The notes beneath the pieces were generated by a model. The model ran no database searches, had not been told where the DNA came from, and saw only the letters and a program-made list of their open reading frames with translations. Below are positions 25,977 to 35,921 of a DNA stretch of 64,000 nt, one piece after another (the first letter of the stretch is position 1; each line of letters starts with the position of its first letter). Where the stretch lies: the NCBI GenBank assembly GCA_016702415.1, contig JADJEA010000001.1, positions 353,001-417,000 of the forward strand, read 5' to 3'. Position numbers and translations under genes: made by a program. Origin of the DNA: Nostocoides sp. GTDB taxonomy: Bacteria; Actinomycetota; Actinomycetes; Actinomycetales; Dermatophilaceae.

Positions 25977-27520
25977 TCACGGGTCACCGCGAGCGTGGTC
26001 GTAGCTGCCGGGTGTGAGGTTCCAGGTGATGTGCCCGGTTGCTGGGTCGATGTGTCCGTGGAGGCGGCGGGTGTGGACGGTGTGGTGGTGATAGGAGCAG
26101 AGGAGGGCGCCATTGCTGAGGGTTGTGGGGCCGTGATGTCGGTGCCAGCGGAGGTGGTGCGCCTGGGTCCATTTGGCGGGCATGGTGTCCATTTGGCGGG
26201 CATGGTGCAGCCGGGGAAGGTGCAGCCTTGGTCGCGGTGCCAGAGCTTGGTGACCAGGGCGGGCGGGAAGAAGCGTCCGGGATATCCCTGATCGACGATG
26301 ACGCCATCGGTGGAGAGGACCAGGGGGATCAAGCCGGCGCCGCAGGCGAGGCGGCGGACCTGACTGGGGGAGAGGACCGCAGTGCTCGCGGCACCGGCTT
26401 GGCCGAGCGGACGCCCGTAGGACGGCGCACTCTCACGGACGGTCGGGTGACGAGGGTCCGACGTGGGCTCCCGACGTTCCGCAGCCGTCGCTGCGCGCAG
26501 CGCGGGGGTGAGGGCGTCGAGGGGGATGGTGACGTGGAGCTGGCCGCGGGTCCCCGTGGCCGGGCCGTCGGGGGCGGCGACGGCGGTCTCGATGAGGGTC
26601 AGGAGGCCGTCGGCGCGTCGTTGCCGGCTGCTTCGCGTGTCGGGTTCGCCGGACGGGCCGGGGACGGGTTTGGCGAGGGGGTCGAGGGCGGCTTCGAGCG
26701 TAGCCATGCCGAGCGTGTCGGTGCGGAAGAGGTACTCGTACAGGCCGGGGCCGAGGTGGGCCGGGGTCGTCAGTTCGCGGTGGGGGTGGGCGCGTTCGGC
26801 GAGGCGGTCGAGGTGGTCGGGTCCGGCATACGTGGTGAGGAGCTCGAGCGCGGCCGACCGGACGAGGCGGGGCATGCCGGAGGCCGCGGCGGTCACCAGG
26901 ACCTGGGCCACGGCGGTGGTGACGACGTCGTCGGTGCGCATCGCAGCGGGGAGTGACGCCAGGACGGCGCGGGTTTCGGTCGCGGCGACGACGGCCGTGG
27001 CGACCGGGACGGCGCCGCTGCGCAGGCCCTCGGTGATCTCCTCCAGCCCGTCGTGGGTGATCAGGTGGGCGGCCTGGACCATCGCCGTGGCACCGAGTCC
27101 GCGCAGGGCGAGGTTGTGGCTGCGGACCCACTCCACCGGGCTCAACGCCTGCTCGCCGGAGCGCGGGAGATCGCGCTCCATCGCTTCGGCGGTGGTCTCG
27201 GCGGTCATGGTCTCGATCGCGGTGGCCGCCTGTCCGAGGGCGATCATGACCTCGGTGACGCCTTCACCGCTCAGGCCCGGCAGCCCATCGCGGAGTGCCG
27301 CCCCACCGAGCGCGACCACGCTCAGCGCCCGCATGAGGGCGGTGATGTCGGCGGGGGCCGGCGCCCCCGACCCCGGGCCGGGACCGAAGACCGGGGCGGA
27401 CGGCACCGCGCTGCCGTCGAGCCGGCGCACGCCCACCCCGGGAATGCACCACCCCGCCAAGGCATCCCGGCCACCCGACGCGGACTCGCGTCGGGGTGGG
27501 GTGGCCGGTGCCGTGCTCAT
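25977..27520 (-). CDS. DUF222/13E12-type HNH endonuclease-domain protein broken by a 20-bp duplication
   Basis: An N-terminal DUF222 helical domain of about 400 residues leads to a C-terminal HNH domain (AHHLRWHRHHG, LLCSYHHHTVH). The frame breaks just before HNH because the 20-bp unit at 26168-26187 is repeated exactly at 26188-26207. Removing one copy gives PGCTMPAKWTQAHHLRW and a stop at 25977. Without removal the frame reads nonsense to 25949. The protein belongs to a family multiplied in Actinobacteria with unknown biological role. A second member is at 62414-63745. Confidence 0.85.
26168..26207. repeat. perfect 20-bp tandem duplication inside an HNH gene
   Basis: TCCATTTGGCGGGCATGGTG occurs twice in direct contact. 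Because 20 is not a multiple of three, two copies put the HNH domain out of frame and one copy restores it. It could be a slippage event, a reversible switch or an assembly error. Confidence 0.9.
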
Positions 27521-27588
27521 TCCTGCACGGTAGGAGAGGGCACCGACAGCCCCTCCCCCCGCTCACGCTCATCCCGACCGGTCGATTA

Positions 27589-28311
27589 TCACGAATCGAT
27601 AACGCTTTCGCGAGGGCGAATCCAGGCACCGGCATCCATGCCAAGAGCCGGTTCCGCTCGCACCGACGTCCCCCCGACCGTGCGCCATACCGACCAGCCC
27701 AACCCGATGAGGGCGATGCTCGGCGGGATCGCGAAGAGGCGCTGATTGACTTGCGGCAGAAGGGGAATAGTGGCCGTGGCGACCGTCCCCGCGATCAACA
27801 GCCAGCCGGCCCACCGCGCCAGGACACCCGCTCGGACGACGCCGATTCCGAACACCAGGCCGCCACCGATGAACCCCGCGCCGCCCAGCGCGGCCAGCAC
27901 GGACATCAGACCGATAGCGCCGTGAACCGCGCCGCACGTGGCGGCGGCGAGCACCTCGCTGGCATAGCCCGGGGACGTCCCGGCGATGCTCGGCACCACC
28001 ACGAGACCGATGACCTCCGTGGCGAACATGACCAGATATCCGGCGGCGAACAGGAGATACCCGAGGAGGCCGATGATCCGCATTCGCCGCACCTGACAGG
28101 CATAGATCCCGGTGATCCCGACGAGCGAGAGCACGGCCATGACGATCTTCACGCTCTGCCGCACGCTCCACTGCGTCGTGGTGACCAGGCCGAGATCGAC
28201 GACGGGGTGACCGATCTGGACCGCGATGAAAAGGAGGCCGGCAGCGGCGGCGGCGAGTCCGGCATACCGGACGAGGGTGGTAGGCGTGACGGGTGCGGCG
28301 GTGACGGACAT
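27589..28311 (-). CDS. multi-pass membrane protein of unknown function
   Basis: 240 residues with about six hydrophobic segments (for example LVRYAGLAAAAAGLLFIAVQ, VKIVMAVLSLVGITGIYA, IGLLGYLLFAAGYLVMF, WAGWLLIAGTVATATIPLL). No enzymatic motif is recognised. It lies 112 bp downstream of the LuxR-type regulator gene on the same strand, so the regulator may control it. Annotations such as DUF4386-like would be plausible but I cannot confirm. Confidence 0.7.
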   Translation of the reverse strand: MSVTAAPVTPTTLVRYAGLAAAAAGLLFIAVQIGHPVVDLGLVTTTQWSVRQSVKIVMAVLSLVGITGIYACQVRRMRIIGLLGYLLFAAGYLVMFATEVIGLVVVPSIAGTSPGYASEVLAAATCGAVHGAIGLMSVLAALGGAGFIGGGLVFGIGVVRAGVLARWAGWLLIAGTVATATIPLLPQVNQRLFAIPPSIALIGLGWSVWRTVGGTSVRAEPALGMDAGAWIRPRESVIDS

Positions 28312-28423
28312 GAGAACTCCCGAGGAGAGGGGCCGGCTCAGGTCTCCGGCACTGCCCCCACGCTAGGAACCGGGCGGCCCGGCGTCGTCACCCAATGATG
28401 TGACCCGTGGGGTGATTGGTCGC

Positions 28424-31164
28424 TCAGGCCGGCGCGCTCGCACGGCCCCGACGGACGGCACCCTGGCGGACGGCGCCCCGGCGGCTGGTCACCCCGAGTT
28501 TGACGAAGATTCGCTTGGTGTGGGTGCGCAGCGTGTTGTAGGTGATGAAGAGCTGCCGTGCGATCTCCGGCCCGGTCAGGTCGGTGTCGAGCAGGGCGAG
28601 GATTTCCAGTTCCCGGGCGGTCAGCCGGTCGACCAGGGCGTCGGGATGATCCCGAGGGGGTATGCCGTGGCCCACCCCCGGGGCGAGCCGCCCGAGTATG
28701 CCGCTTCCCCCCACCCCCGCGAGCAACGTCCGGGCCGGTGCCCCCTCATCCAGGAGAATGCTCACGGGGAGAAGGGGATCGGTCCAGGCCGCTACCCCCT
28801 TCTCGAGGCGCCGCAGGGCGGCGGCCCGGTCACCGGCGGCATCGAGCCGCAACGCCTGGAGTATGCCGATTTCCCACACGCTGCCTCCCCGCCCACCGAT
28901 CACCGCCGCGTGGTGGAGCCGGTCGAGCAGGTCGCGGGCCTGGTCGAGCGCGCGCGGGTCGGTCCCGGTGCGGGCGCGATGGAGCAGCTGGCGGGCGGTG
29001 GTGAGGGTGCGGTATTCCGAGAGGTAGTCGAGCTCCCCGGCCGACCCGGCTGTGGACGCGCTCGGGTCAGGCGTGGCGAGGCCGTCGGTGATCCCCAGCC
29101 GCGTGCGCAGGGACCCGATGGGGCGGATCTCGGGGAAGAAGCCCGCGGCATACAGGCGGTCGGCCTCGCGAAGCATGGCGCTGGCTTCGTCCGGATCACC
29201 CTCCCCGTGAAGGATTTGCGCCATGACGACGAACCACCGGTAGCGGCCCTCGGTCACCGGCAATCGTTCTGCGAGAACGGCGGCCGCCTCGAGATGGACT
29301 CGGGCACGCTCGGTGTCGCCGACCAGGCGGCGCACGTCCGCGAGTGCGACGTGCACTTCGGCCGCCGCCTTGGCGAGCGAGGGTCCCCCCGCGACTGCGC
29401 GCGCGAGTGCGGTCTCTCCCAGCCGCAGGGCACGGCTCGGGTGGCCCAAGGCCAGGTGAATGTCCATGAGCGCGACGGTCATTCCCACCTCGTCGACGAT
29501 GCTGCCGCTGGCGTGCAGGCTGGCGCCGGCCCGGCCCAGGGTCTCCCGGCGACGGTCAACTCCCCCCGCGCCCACGCGGCCATCCCGAGCAGTCCTTCGG
29601 CACTGCCGCGCGACAGATGATCACCGGGCGCGGCGAGGGCCAGCGCCCGCCGGGCCTGTCCGAGGGCTTCGGGGAGGTCGGCGCCGGCGAGAGCAATCGC
29701 GCTGCGGTACACCGCGATCGACGCCGGCAGCGTGCGGTGTTCGTCGGACTCCGCCGTGCCGCCGGGAGACGCCCTGTCCGCGACGAGCAGAGCCTCGGCA
29801 TGGGCGAGCCGGCCGGTAGCCGCCGCGCGCGCACCCACGCTGAGCAGCCGATGGGCGTCCAGGACGCTCAGCACCGCGCTGCGCTCGACCACGTCCGCCG
29901 GCAGGCGATCCAGCCACCGGATGAGCGTGGTCTCCTCCCGGTGCCGGCGAGCCGCGGGGATGGCCAGTTCCAGGAGGCGCGCGGCATACTCCGGTTCACC
30001 GGCGCTCAGGGCGTGCGGGATGGATGCGTCGGGGTCGTGGTGGTCGGCATACCAGGCACTCGCTCGGGCGTGCAGGACCGCGGCCGGCGCCACCGGCCCG
30101 CGCGGATCCGCCGCCAGCCGCGCCCGCAGCACATCGGCGAAGAGATGGTGGTAGCGAAACCAGTGCCGATGCTCGTCCAGGGGCGTGAGGAAGAGGCCGG
30201 CGTACTCAATCCGGGCGAGGAGGTCGGCGGCGTCGTGGCGCTCGGTGACGGCATTGCACAGATCGACGCCGAGGCGATCGAGGATGCAGGTCGCGAGGAG
30301 GAACGCCTGGATCTCGGCCGGTTGCCGGGCCAGGACCTCCTCGGTGAGGTAGTCCACGACATACCGATTGTCGCCGCGGAAGCGCGCGATGAACCCCGGG
30401 GGGTCCCTGGCGTCACGAAGGGAGAGCGAGGCGAGGTGAACGGCCGCCGGCCAACCCTCGGTCCGGTGGGCGAGGTCCGCGACGTCCCCGGGATTGAGAT
30501 CGAGACCGTCCGCCGCGAGGACCTGGGCCACCTCGCGTGGGGTGAACCTCAAGGCGGAGGCCCGGATCTCGCACAGCTCGCCACGCGCTCGCCACCGCGC
30601 CAAGGGCAGGTCCGGCTCGGCGCGGGTCGCGATGACGAGGTGGACCGCCTCGGGGAGATGGTCGACGAGCAAGGCGAGCCCGTCCCCGACGGCAGCTTCC
30701 GAGACGAGGTGGTAGTCGTCGAGGACGATCCACAGCTCGCGCCCACTGAGCGTGACGCCATCTGCGAGCTCCTGGACGAGCACGGCGACCGCGACGTCGA
30801 GCGGCGTGCGGGCTGTGCCGAAGAGTGCCGCGATCGCCGGACTGAGTCCCGGCAGGACGTCGTGAAGGGCGCTGATCAACGGCGTCCAAAAGGACGCCGC
30901 CGCGGCGTCCCGGGGGTCGTGCACGTGGTCGAGGGCGATCCAGGCGACCCGCCCCCGTGTGGTATGCCGATCCACCCCTCCCCCGATCCGGCTCGACCCG
31001 TCGGGGGCGAGCCACTGCGCGAGGATGGTCGACTTGCCCATGCCGGCGGGCCCCGAGATGACGGTGACGCGGGCGGTGGCACCGGCGTCGAGGAGGTCGA
31101 GCAGTCGTTGGCGCCGCAGGCTGCGTGCATGCGGGCTGGGCGGCCGGAACGTCGTGCCGATCAT
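28424..31164 (-). CDS. large LuxR/MalT-type STAND transcriptional regulator, one frameshift
   Basis: About 914 residues when repaired. The N-terminus has a Walker A motif SGPAGMGKSTILAQWL (about 37-52) and Walker B-like WIVLDDYHLV; the middle is a TPR-like helical sensor; the C-terminus is a LuxR HTH (LTARELEILALLDTDLTG, TYNTLRTHTKRIF). The frame breaks at the CCC run at 29545-29547; one added base joins RGELTVAG to ETLGRAGASLHASG. These ATP-dependent regulators respond to small ligands or partner proteins. The target may be the membrane protein immediately downstream. Confidence 0.82.
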
Positions 31165-31405
31165 GTCGAGCGACGCCGCCTCTCGGCATACCCCCGAGCG
31201 CCAGGCGCGCCCGGGCGCAGGCTACTCCTGCCCCCTGGGGACCGCCGACGGTGAAAGGGGGGCGGAGCGGCATACGGGACCAGGTGCGCCTCGTGGTAGC
31301 GATCCGCGCCGAGTCGGTGCACGCAATGGGCTAGCCCTGGGCGAGCCCGCGCCGGGCTGCGCCATTTCCCTGCGCGCCGCCAATCCTCCTGCGACAGTTG
31401 GCCGT

Positions 31406-32467
31406 ATGGGGACTTACCCGATCCGCACCGAGCGCCTCACCGTCCGGCTGATGCGCAGTAGCGACATCCCCACACTGGTCGCCTATCGCAACGACCCCGA
31501 GGTGGCCGCGCTGCAGGATTGGGACCTGCCCTATACGGCGCAGATGGCGGCCTGGCTCTCCGGCCAGGACTGCCTCGACGACCTCGCCGACCACGGCTGG
31601 ACCCAGCTGGCCATCGAAGTCGAGGGGGAGCACATCGGCGACATCGCGGTCTGCCTCGACGACACCGGAGCGGAGGCCAACATCGGGTTCACGCTCGCGC
31701 GCCGGCACTGGGGGAGCGGGTTGGCGAGCGAAGCGGCATACGCCGTCCTGGCCGACCTCGTCGACAGACGGGGCATCGTCCGGGCGACCGGTGACTGCGA
31801 TCCGGCCAATGTCGCCTCGATGCGCGTCCTCGAGCGCATCGGATTGGTGCATTCGCATGACGCGGCGGCGAGCTACCTGTGGCGGGGAGCGTGGACGGAC
31901 ACGACGTACTACGCGATCACCGCGACGGCCTGGCGCGCCTGGCGGGACCGTCCGACAGCCCCGCCCACCGATGTCGTACTGGTGGAGATCGATGCCGACA
32001 CCGCCTGGTCGTGGCGGTCGGTCCAAGCGCACCGGTCGCAGCGGCGATTCGTCGCCTCGGTCGACGATTCGTATGCCGATGCTCTCTTTCCCGGCGATTG
32101 GCTGGGCGGGCCGCTGGTTCCTGTGCTCCGGGGGGTGGTCGCCGACGGGGAGCGCGTCGGTTTCCTCATGTATGCCGCGGTCACCCCCACGATGCCCGTC
32201 CCCTATCTCTGGCGACTGCTGATCGACCGTCGCCACCAGGGTCGGGGGATCGGCCGTCGGGTGCTGCAGCTGCTGGCCCGCGACGTCGTGGCGGGCGGCA
32301 GTGATCAGCTCTGGACGACGTTCGCCGAGGGCCCCGGCGGCCCCAGGGGCTTCTATCTGGGGCTGGGCGCTCGCCTGACCGGGGAGGTCGTTGACGGGGA
32401 GACCAAGGTGGTGCTCGATCTCGCTGACCTGATCCGCGCTCAGTCCCGTGGCGAGGTGCGCCCGTAG
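31406..32467 (+). CDS. tandem GNAT acetyltransferase fusion
   Basis: 353 residues with two GNAT domains. The first (about 1-160) resembles RimJ/RimL-type enzymes (TERLTVRLMRSSDIPTLV, FTLARRHWGSGLASEAAY, NVASMRVLERIGL). The second (about 190-340) has the acetyl-CoA P-loop RRHQGRGIGRRVLQLL and a FYLGLGARLTGE end. Which amine is acetylated is unknown. The 241-bp gap upstream separates it from the divergent regulator and shows no clear site. The 3' ends of this gene and the 2OG oxygenase overlap by 28 bp in convergent orientation. Confidence 0.85.
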   Translation: MGTYPIRTERLTVRLMRSSDIPTLVAYRNDPEVAALQDWDLPYTAQMAAWLSGQDCLDDLADHGWTQLAIEVEGEHIGDIAVCLDDTGAEANIGFTLARRHWGSGLASEAAYAVLADLVDRRGIVRATGDCDPANVASMRVLERIGLVHSHDAAASYLWRGAWTDTTYYAITATAWRAWRDRPTAPPTDVVLVEIDADTAWSWRSVQAHRSQRRFVASVDDSYADALFPGDWLGGPLVPVLRGVVADGERVGFLMYAAVTPTMPVPYLWRLLIDRRHQGRGIGRRVLQLLARDVVAGGSDQLWTTFAEGPGGPRGFYLGLGARLTGEVVDGETKVVLDLADLIRAQSRGEVRP

Positions 32468-33294
32468 AACAGCTGCGACGTCAGGTCGCTCAACCGCATG
32501 TCGGGTCGTTCGCCATACGTGAGAACGGTGTTGATGCGCGGTGTCGGGCCCTGGATCGGGGTGACCCAGTGCAGCGCGTGTCGGCCGCGGAAGAACGCGA
32601 GGGTCCCGGGCGCGCTCGGCAGGACGCGCAAGCGATCGGTGTCCGCGCCGTCGAGGACCCGCTGCACGCCGGCGTAGTTCTCGTCATCCTGTGAGCGCAG
32701 CCCGGGGGCGTAGAGGAAGTCGCCGCCAGCGTTGGCCGGCTGGTACATCACCGTGACCGAGAACTCGCTGTTGTCGAAGTGCCAGCCCAACTCGTCGCCC
32801 TCGTGGAAGAGGGTCATCTGCATCGCGTCGAGCGGGTCGGCGCTGCGGTGCAGGACGGGCTTCTCCAGGACGGCGGCGATGAACCTCGTGAGGTCGTCGG
32901 ACTCGTAGAGCCGACGCACGGGCGCCTCTGCAGGAATGTGGTCGTAGGCAATGCCGTGCTTGGCCGAGCGCACCGTGCGCGCCAACGGGTGGTCCGCGCC
33001 GTGAGAGGCGTCGGGCTCGGTGAAATAGACGGTATGCGACTGATTGGACGACCAGGCCACCTCTTCGAGAGAGAGCGCGAGCCGCGCCATCTCCGCGACC
33101 GCCCCGGGACGGATGAATCCCTCCAGCGCACACGCCCCCTGCGCCACGAGCTGGGCCCGACACTCCTCGACGAGCCCGTGGCTCGCATCGCTGTCGAGGT
33201 CGTGGATGGGGTAGCGGTCGAGATCGACCACATCGGCGTATGCCGCGGGCCCGGTCGTCGGGTCGGTCGGGGTGGTCATGGCCGTGGTCGTCAT
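32440..33294 (-). CDS. 2-oxoglutarate/Fe(II)-dependent oxygenase
   Basis: 284 residues with the facial triad HxD...H: H172 and D174 in GWHFDNSEF and the distal His in GRHALHWVTP (H239 or H242), with the 2OG-binding Arg ~253 in PRINTVLTY. The overall look is like amino-acid hydroxylases or radical halogenase relatives, but Asp at the second ligand position favours hydroxylation. Free-standing gene with no visible pathway partners. Confidence 0.82.
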   Translation of the reverse strand: MTTTAMTTPTDPTTGPAAYADVVDLDRYPIHDLDSDASHGLVEECRAQLVAQGACALEGFIRPGAVAEMARLALSLEEVAWSSNQSHTVYFTEPDASHGADHPLARTVRSAKHGIAYDHIPAEAPVRRLYESDDLTRFIAAVLEKPVLHRSADPLDAMQMTLFHEGDELGWHFDNSEFSVTVMYQPANAGGDFLYAPGLRSQDDENYAGVQRVLDGADTDRLRVLPSAPGTLAFFRGRHALHWVTPIQGPTPRINTVLTYGERPDMRLSDLTSQLFYGRTSPRD

Positions 33295-33555
33295 GGTCGC
33301 TCCTGGGTTTGGGAATCCTGCTTGGGTGGATCTCGCTGTTCCCAGGGTGGTGGTCGCTCATCATTAGGGCAAGTCACGAAATTGGCTGTGACTATGAATC
33401 CTCCTTATGGGGAAGCGGACCCTGCGACAGTGTGGTCGCCCGTTGGGGCTGTGGATAAGTGGCGCTTCCGGTGGCGAGATCGGGCGGGGTCGTTCAGGCT
33501 GGTGTTGTCCAAGACGTGGCGGGCCTGCGGTCCCGTCCCGAGGGTGGGAGGCGAT

Positions 33556-34179
33556 GTGGGGTCGAGTCGGCGTTCCAGTGGTCGATCAGGGTGGGGGGTT
33601 TCGGTCCTTCTGGCCTTCGCCCTGGTGGGTGGTCTGTCGGGGTGTGACGGCGGCGGTGGGAGTTCGTCGAGCTCCACCAGCTCTGGGCCCGCGAGCGTCT
33701 CCTCGTCGACGACCTCCTCCTCTTCCACGTCCTCGACCAGCGCGTCGAGCACCTCGGCCACGGCATACGTCCCCGTGAAGCCGACCTTCCCCGCAGCCGC
33801 GCGCGCCCACACCGACGCTGGTGCTGTCGCGTTCGTCCAGTACTACTGGGCCGCCTTGAACTACGCATGACCAAACCCGACATCAAAGATCCTAAGGACC
33901 TGAGACTCGAATTCGTGCGAGTCGTGCACTTCTTGCAAGACCGCACAGGAACCCGTTCGAGCGCACTCACGCATGCTAACGATGCTGGGCGCCCAGCATA
34001 TCGTTACGATTCCGGAAAGAACTCGCGTCATCGTCGGTCTACAGCTCATAATGCCTATCAAGTCGACTCAACAGGCGTTAAGATCAGAACGACAAGGACG
34101 CGGTAAACAATCACGCATCTGCCTTACATCCTGGAATGGATCTCAGGCTGGCGCAGGTATGGGATCGGCATGCGTCTAA
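33556..34179 (+). pseudogene. decayed lipoprotein gene (DUF6318-like)
   Basis: An open frame from about 33556 encodes a lipoprotein signal (LLAFALVGGLSGC), a Ser/Thr-rich linker and the domain start VKPTFPAAARAHTDAGAVAFVQYYWAAL cut here to its first conserved part, then stops at 33868. The continuation appears in other frames (TKPDIKD; NSCESCTSCKT; HANDAGRPAYRYD; STGVKIRTT), with at least three shifts. The downstream part is less GC-rich than its surroundings. Probably an inactive surface lipoprotein; the family call is from memory. Confidence 0.5.
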
Positions 34180-34412
34180 GATAAGGCGCTTTTGATTATC
34201 TCGGCGCTGATCGTTCAGCGGCCAATATGGGGGAGCCCTCCGCCAGAACCGGTCCCGTGTCATGGGCGGACGACGGTATTGAATTGGCATCTAGAGAAAG
34301 ATGGGCGCTTCCCCCAGGGAGTGGACCAGGGCAAGCTGAGCCACCCCTACTTTCGATATGGTTCGTCAACCATGTGTGGCGGTAACATGAGAAGGAGCCG
34401 GGAGACGATGAG

Positions 34413-35042
34413 TTGTGCGGTCAGGCTCTGGCGAAGTGTGCCGGTCGTCCGCCGGAGGGTGGGGACGGCCCCGCGACATACGTGTTTCAAAGGCAGATCG
34501 ACCCCGACACGGATTGGCGGCTCACTGGATGGACATGCTGGCCGGAACTGATCCCTGGTCCGAAGACGCCGACGATGGCGATGATTGAAACAGCATTCCA
34601 CCGGACACCGTTTGCGTCGCCTGGGGTGACGATGCAGCCGCCGGGTGGGCGGACGTTGGTGACCTTGCCCACCTACTACCAGGTTTCCTGGTCCGAACGC
34701 GGGTTCGAGCCGGGTGAAATCGATTCGTTGAATCCTCGGGATTGGTTTGGGTTGGATGTGCGGGTTAAGCCCCTGTTCGAGTCGGTGACGTATGCCTTCG
34801 GGGATGGCGCGGGTGAGGGTCCGACGCGGGACTTGGGCGGTCCGTATCCCACGGGGGGCATCGTCCACGCGTACGAGTCCGGAGGAGTGTTTGACGTGCA
34901 GGCGAGCGCGGTGCTTACGGGTCAGGTGTCGTTGAATGGATCTGCGTGGATCGATATTCCTGGTCACGCCGACGTTGCTGGCCCGGTGGTCCCGTTGACC
35001 GTATTGACCGCCCGCAACCATCTGTATCTTCCCGGGGACTGA
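34413..35042 (+). CDS. PKD-like domain protein, N-terminus lost or frameshifted
   Basis: About 209 residues from TTG at 34413; the C-terminal two thirds resemble secreted PKD-like proteins of Actinobacteria: GGRTLVTLPTYYQV, VTYAFGDGAGEG, GGPYPTGGIVHAYESGGVF and VSLNGSAWIDIPGHADV. No signal peptide is in frame. Upstream sequence from 34192 in another frame (YGSSTMCGGNMRRSRETMSC) could be the missing beginning, so the gene likely carries a shift near 34410. It follows the lipoprotein remnant, a gene pairing I associate with this bacterial group. Function unknown. Confidence 0.5.
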   Translation: MCGQALAKCAGRPPEGGDGPATYVFQRQIDPDTDWRLTGWTCWPELIPGPKTPTMAMIETAFHRTPFASPGVTMQPPGGRTLVTLPTYYQVSWSERGFEPGEIDSLNPRDWFGLDVRVKPLFESVTYAFGDGAGEGPTRDLGGPYPTGGIVHAYESGGVFDVQASAVLTGQVSLNGSAWIDIPGHADVAGPVVPLTVLTARNHLYLPGD

Positions 35043-35288
35043 CCGGGGTGACGGCAGCGCGGATCCGGCTCGGATCGTCCGGCCGCTACTCGGCACTCGG
35101 TTGGCGACATGATGGGCGGACACGTAGTCATCGAGTTCGGGCACAGCATCGGTGTGGCTACGGGCAACTCGCTGACCTACGGCCGCGGGGCGGTCGCCCC
35201 GGCCTTCGCCGCCGCGTCCAGCACGTTCGGTGAACATGGTCGGTGAACTGCGCTCGGCCCGTCGCGTCCGACCGGCGGCGGCCTTGCG
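35043..35288. other. intergenic stretch with no recognised gene
   Basis: Between the PKD-like gene and the pdxT fragment I see no convincing coding sequence, RNA gene or terminator. A short open frame from ATG at 35109 gives an unfamiliar peptide. The segment probably belongs to the same decayed patch. Confidence 0.5.
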
Positions 35289-35549
35289 CGGCAGGTCGAT
35301 TCCTTTGAGGAGGATCTGCACATCCGTCAACTCGGGCCCGAGCCGGTGCGTGCGGTGTTCATCCGGGCGCCGTGGGTCGAGGCGGTCGGCCCCGAGGTCG
35401 AGGTCCGCGCGCGCGTCGAGAGCGGTCCCTCAGTCGGACGCATCGTCGCCGTTCGGCAGGCGGCCCTGCTGGCGACGTCCTTCCATCCGGAGATGACCGG
35501 GGACCATCGGGTTCATCGCTTCTTTCTCGATCTGGTCCGCCACCGTTGA
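35289..35549 (+). pseudogene. pdxT: 3' fragment of pdxT (PLP synthase glutaminase subunit)
   Basis: The translation RQVDSFEEDLHIRQLG, VRAVFIRAPWVEAVGPEV, VRQAALLATSFHPEMTGD and HRFFLDLVRHR is the C-terminal third of PdxT, including the catalytic His of the Cys-His-Glu triad (SFHPE). The N-terminal two thirds with the catalytic Cys are absent, and pdxS is not adjacent. An isolated piece left by rearrangement. Confidence 0.75.
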
Positions 35550-35561
35550 CCGGCCCCACAG

Positions 35562-35630
35562 ACGGGCAATAGTCCGCCGGTGGGCGGGGGTGCGCGCTCG
35601 GCATACGCCCCTCGTGGGGGTATTGCCCGT
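35562..35630. repeat. perfect 10-bp inverted repeat with a 49-bp loop
   Basis: ACGGGCAATA at 35562-35571 pairs with TATTGCCCGT at 35621-35630. It starts 12 bp after the pdxT fragment stop. It may be a remnant of a mobile-element end, a terminator-like hairpin or a regulatory site. No poly-T tract follows. Confidence 0.5.
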
Positions 35631-35670
35631 TCGTCTGGTCGGGTCGCCTCGGCGGCGCCCGGGCACGTCG

Positions 35671-35850
35671 TTAGGCCGACGACCTCGGGTCGGGGTGCCG
35701 GCTGGCATCCAGGAAGTCTGCGGACTTCACGTGGGCGTCGCGCATGGCGATGCCGGAGGTGAAGGTGGCGGTGTCGGTAACGACGTCGACGGCAGCTCTG
35801 GTGTCGGAACGGATGGTGACAGTCCCTCCAGCGAACGTCGCCACCACGCC
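35671..35850 (-). pseudogene. internal fragment of a YceI-family gene
   Basis: About 59 residues: VVATFAGGTVTIRSD then FTSGIAMRDAHVKSADFLDAS, the signature central strands of YceI-like lipid-binding lipocalins. Neither the N-terminal signal and first strands nor the C-terminal half is found in any frame nearby. A gene fragment in a decayed patch; no function expected. Confidence 0.6.
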
Positions 35851-35921
35851 AGCGCGTCCTCCCGCCGATCGGCACAACCATTCTCGACCCTGACCGGACG
35901 ACGATCGCCCTCTCCGTGAGG

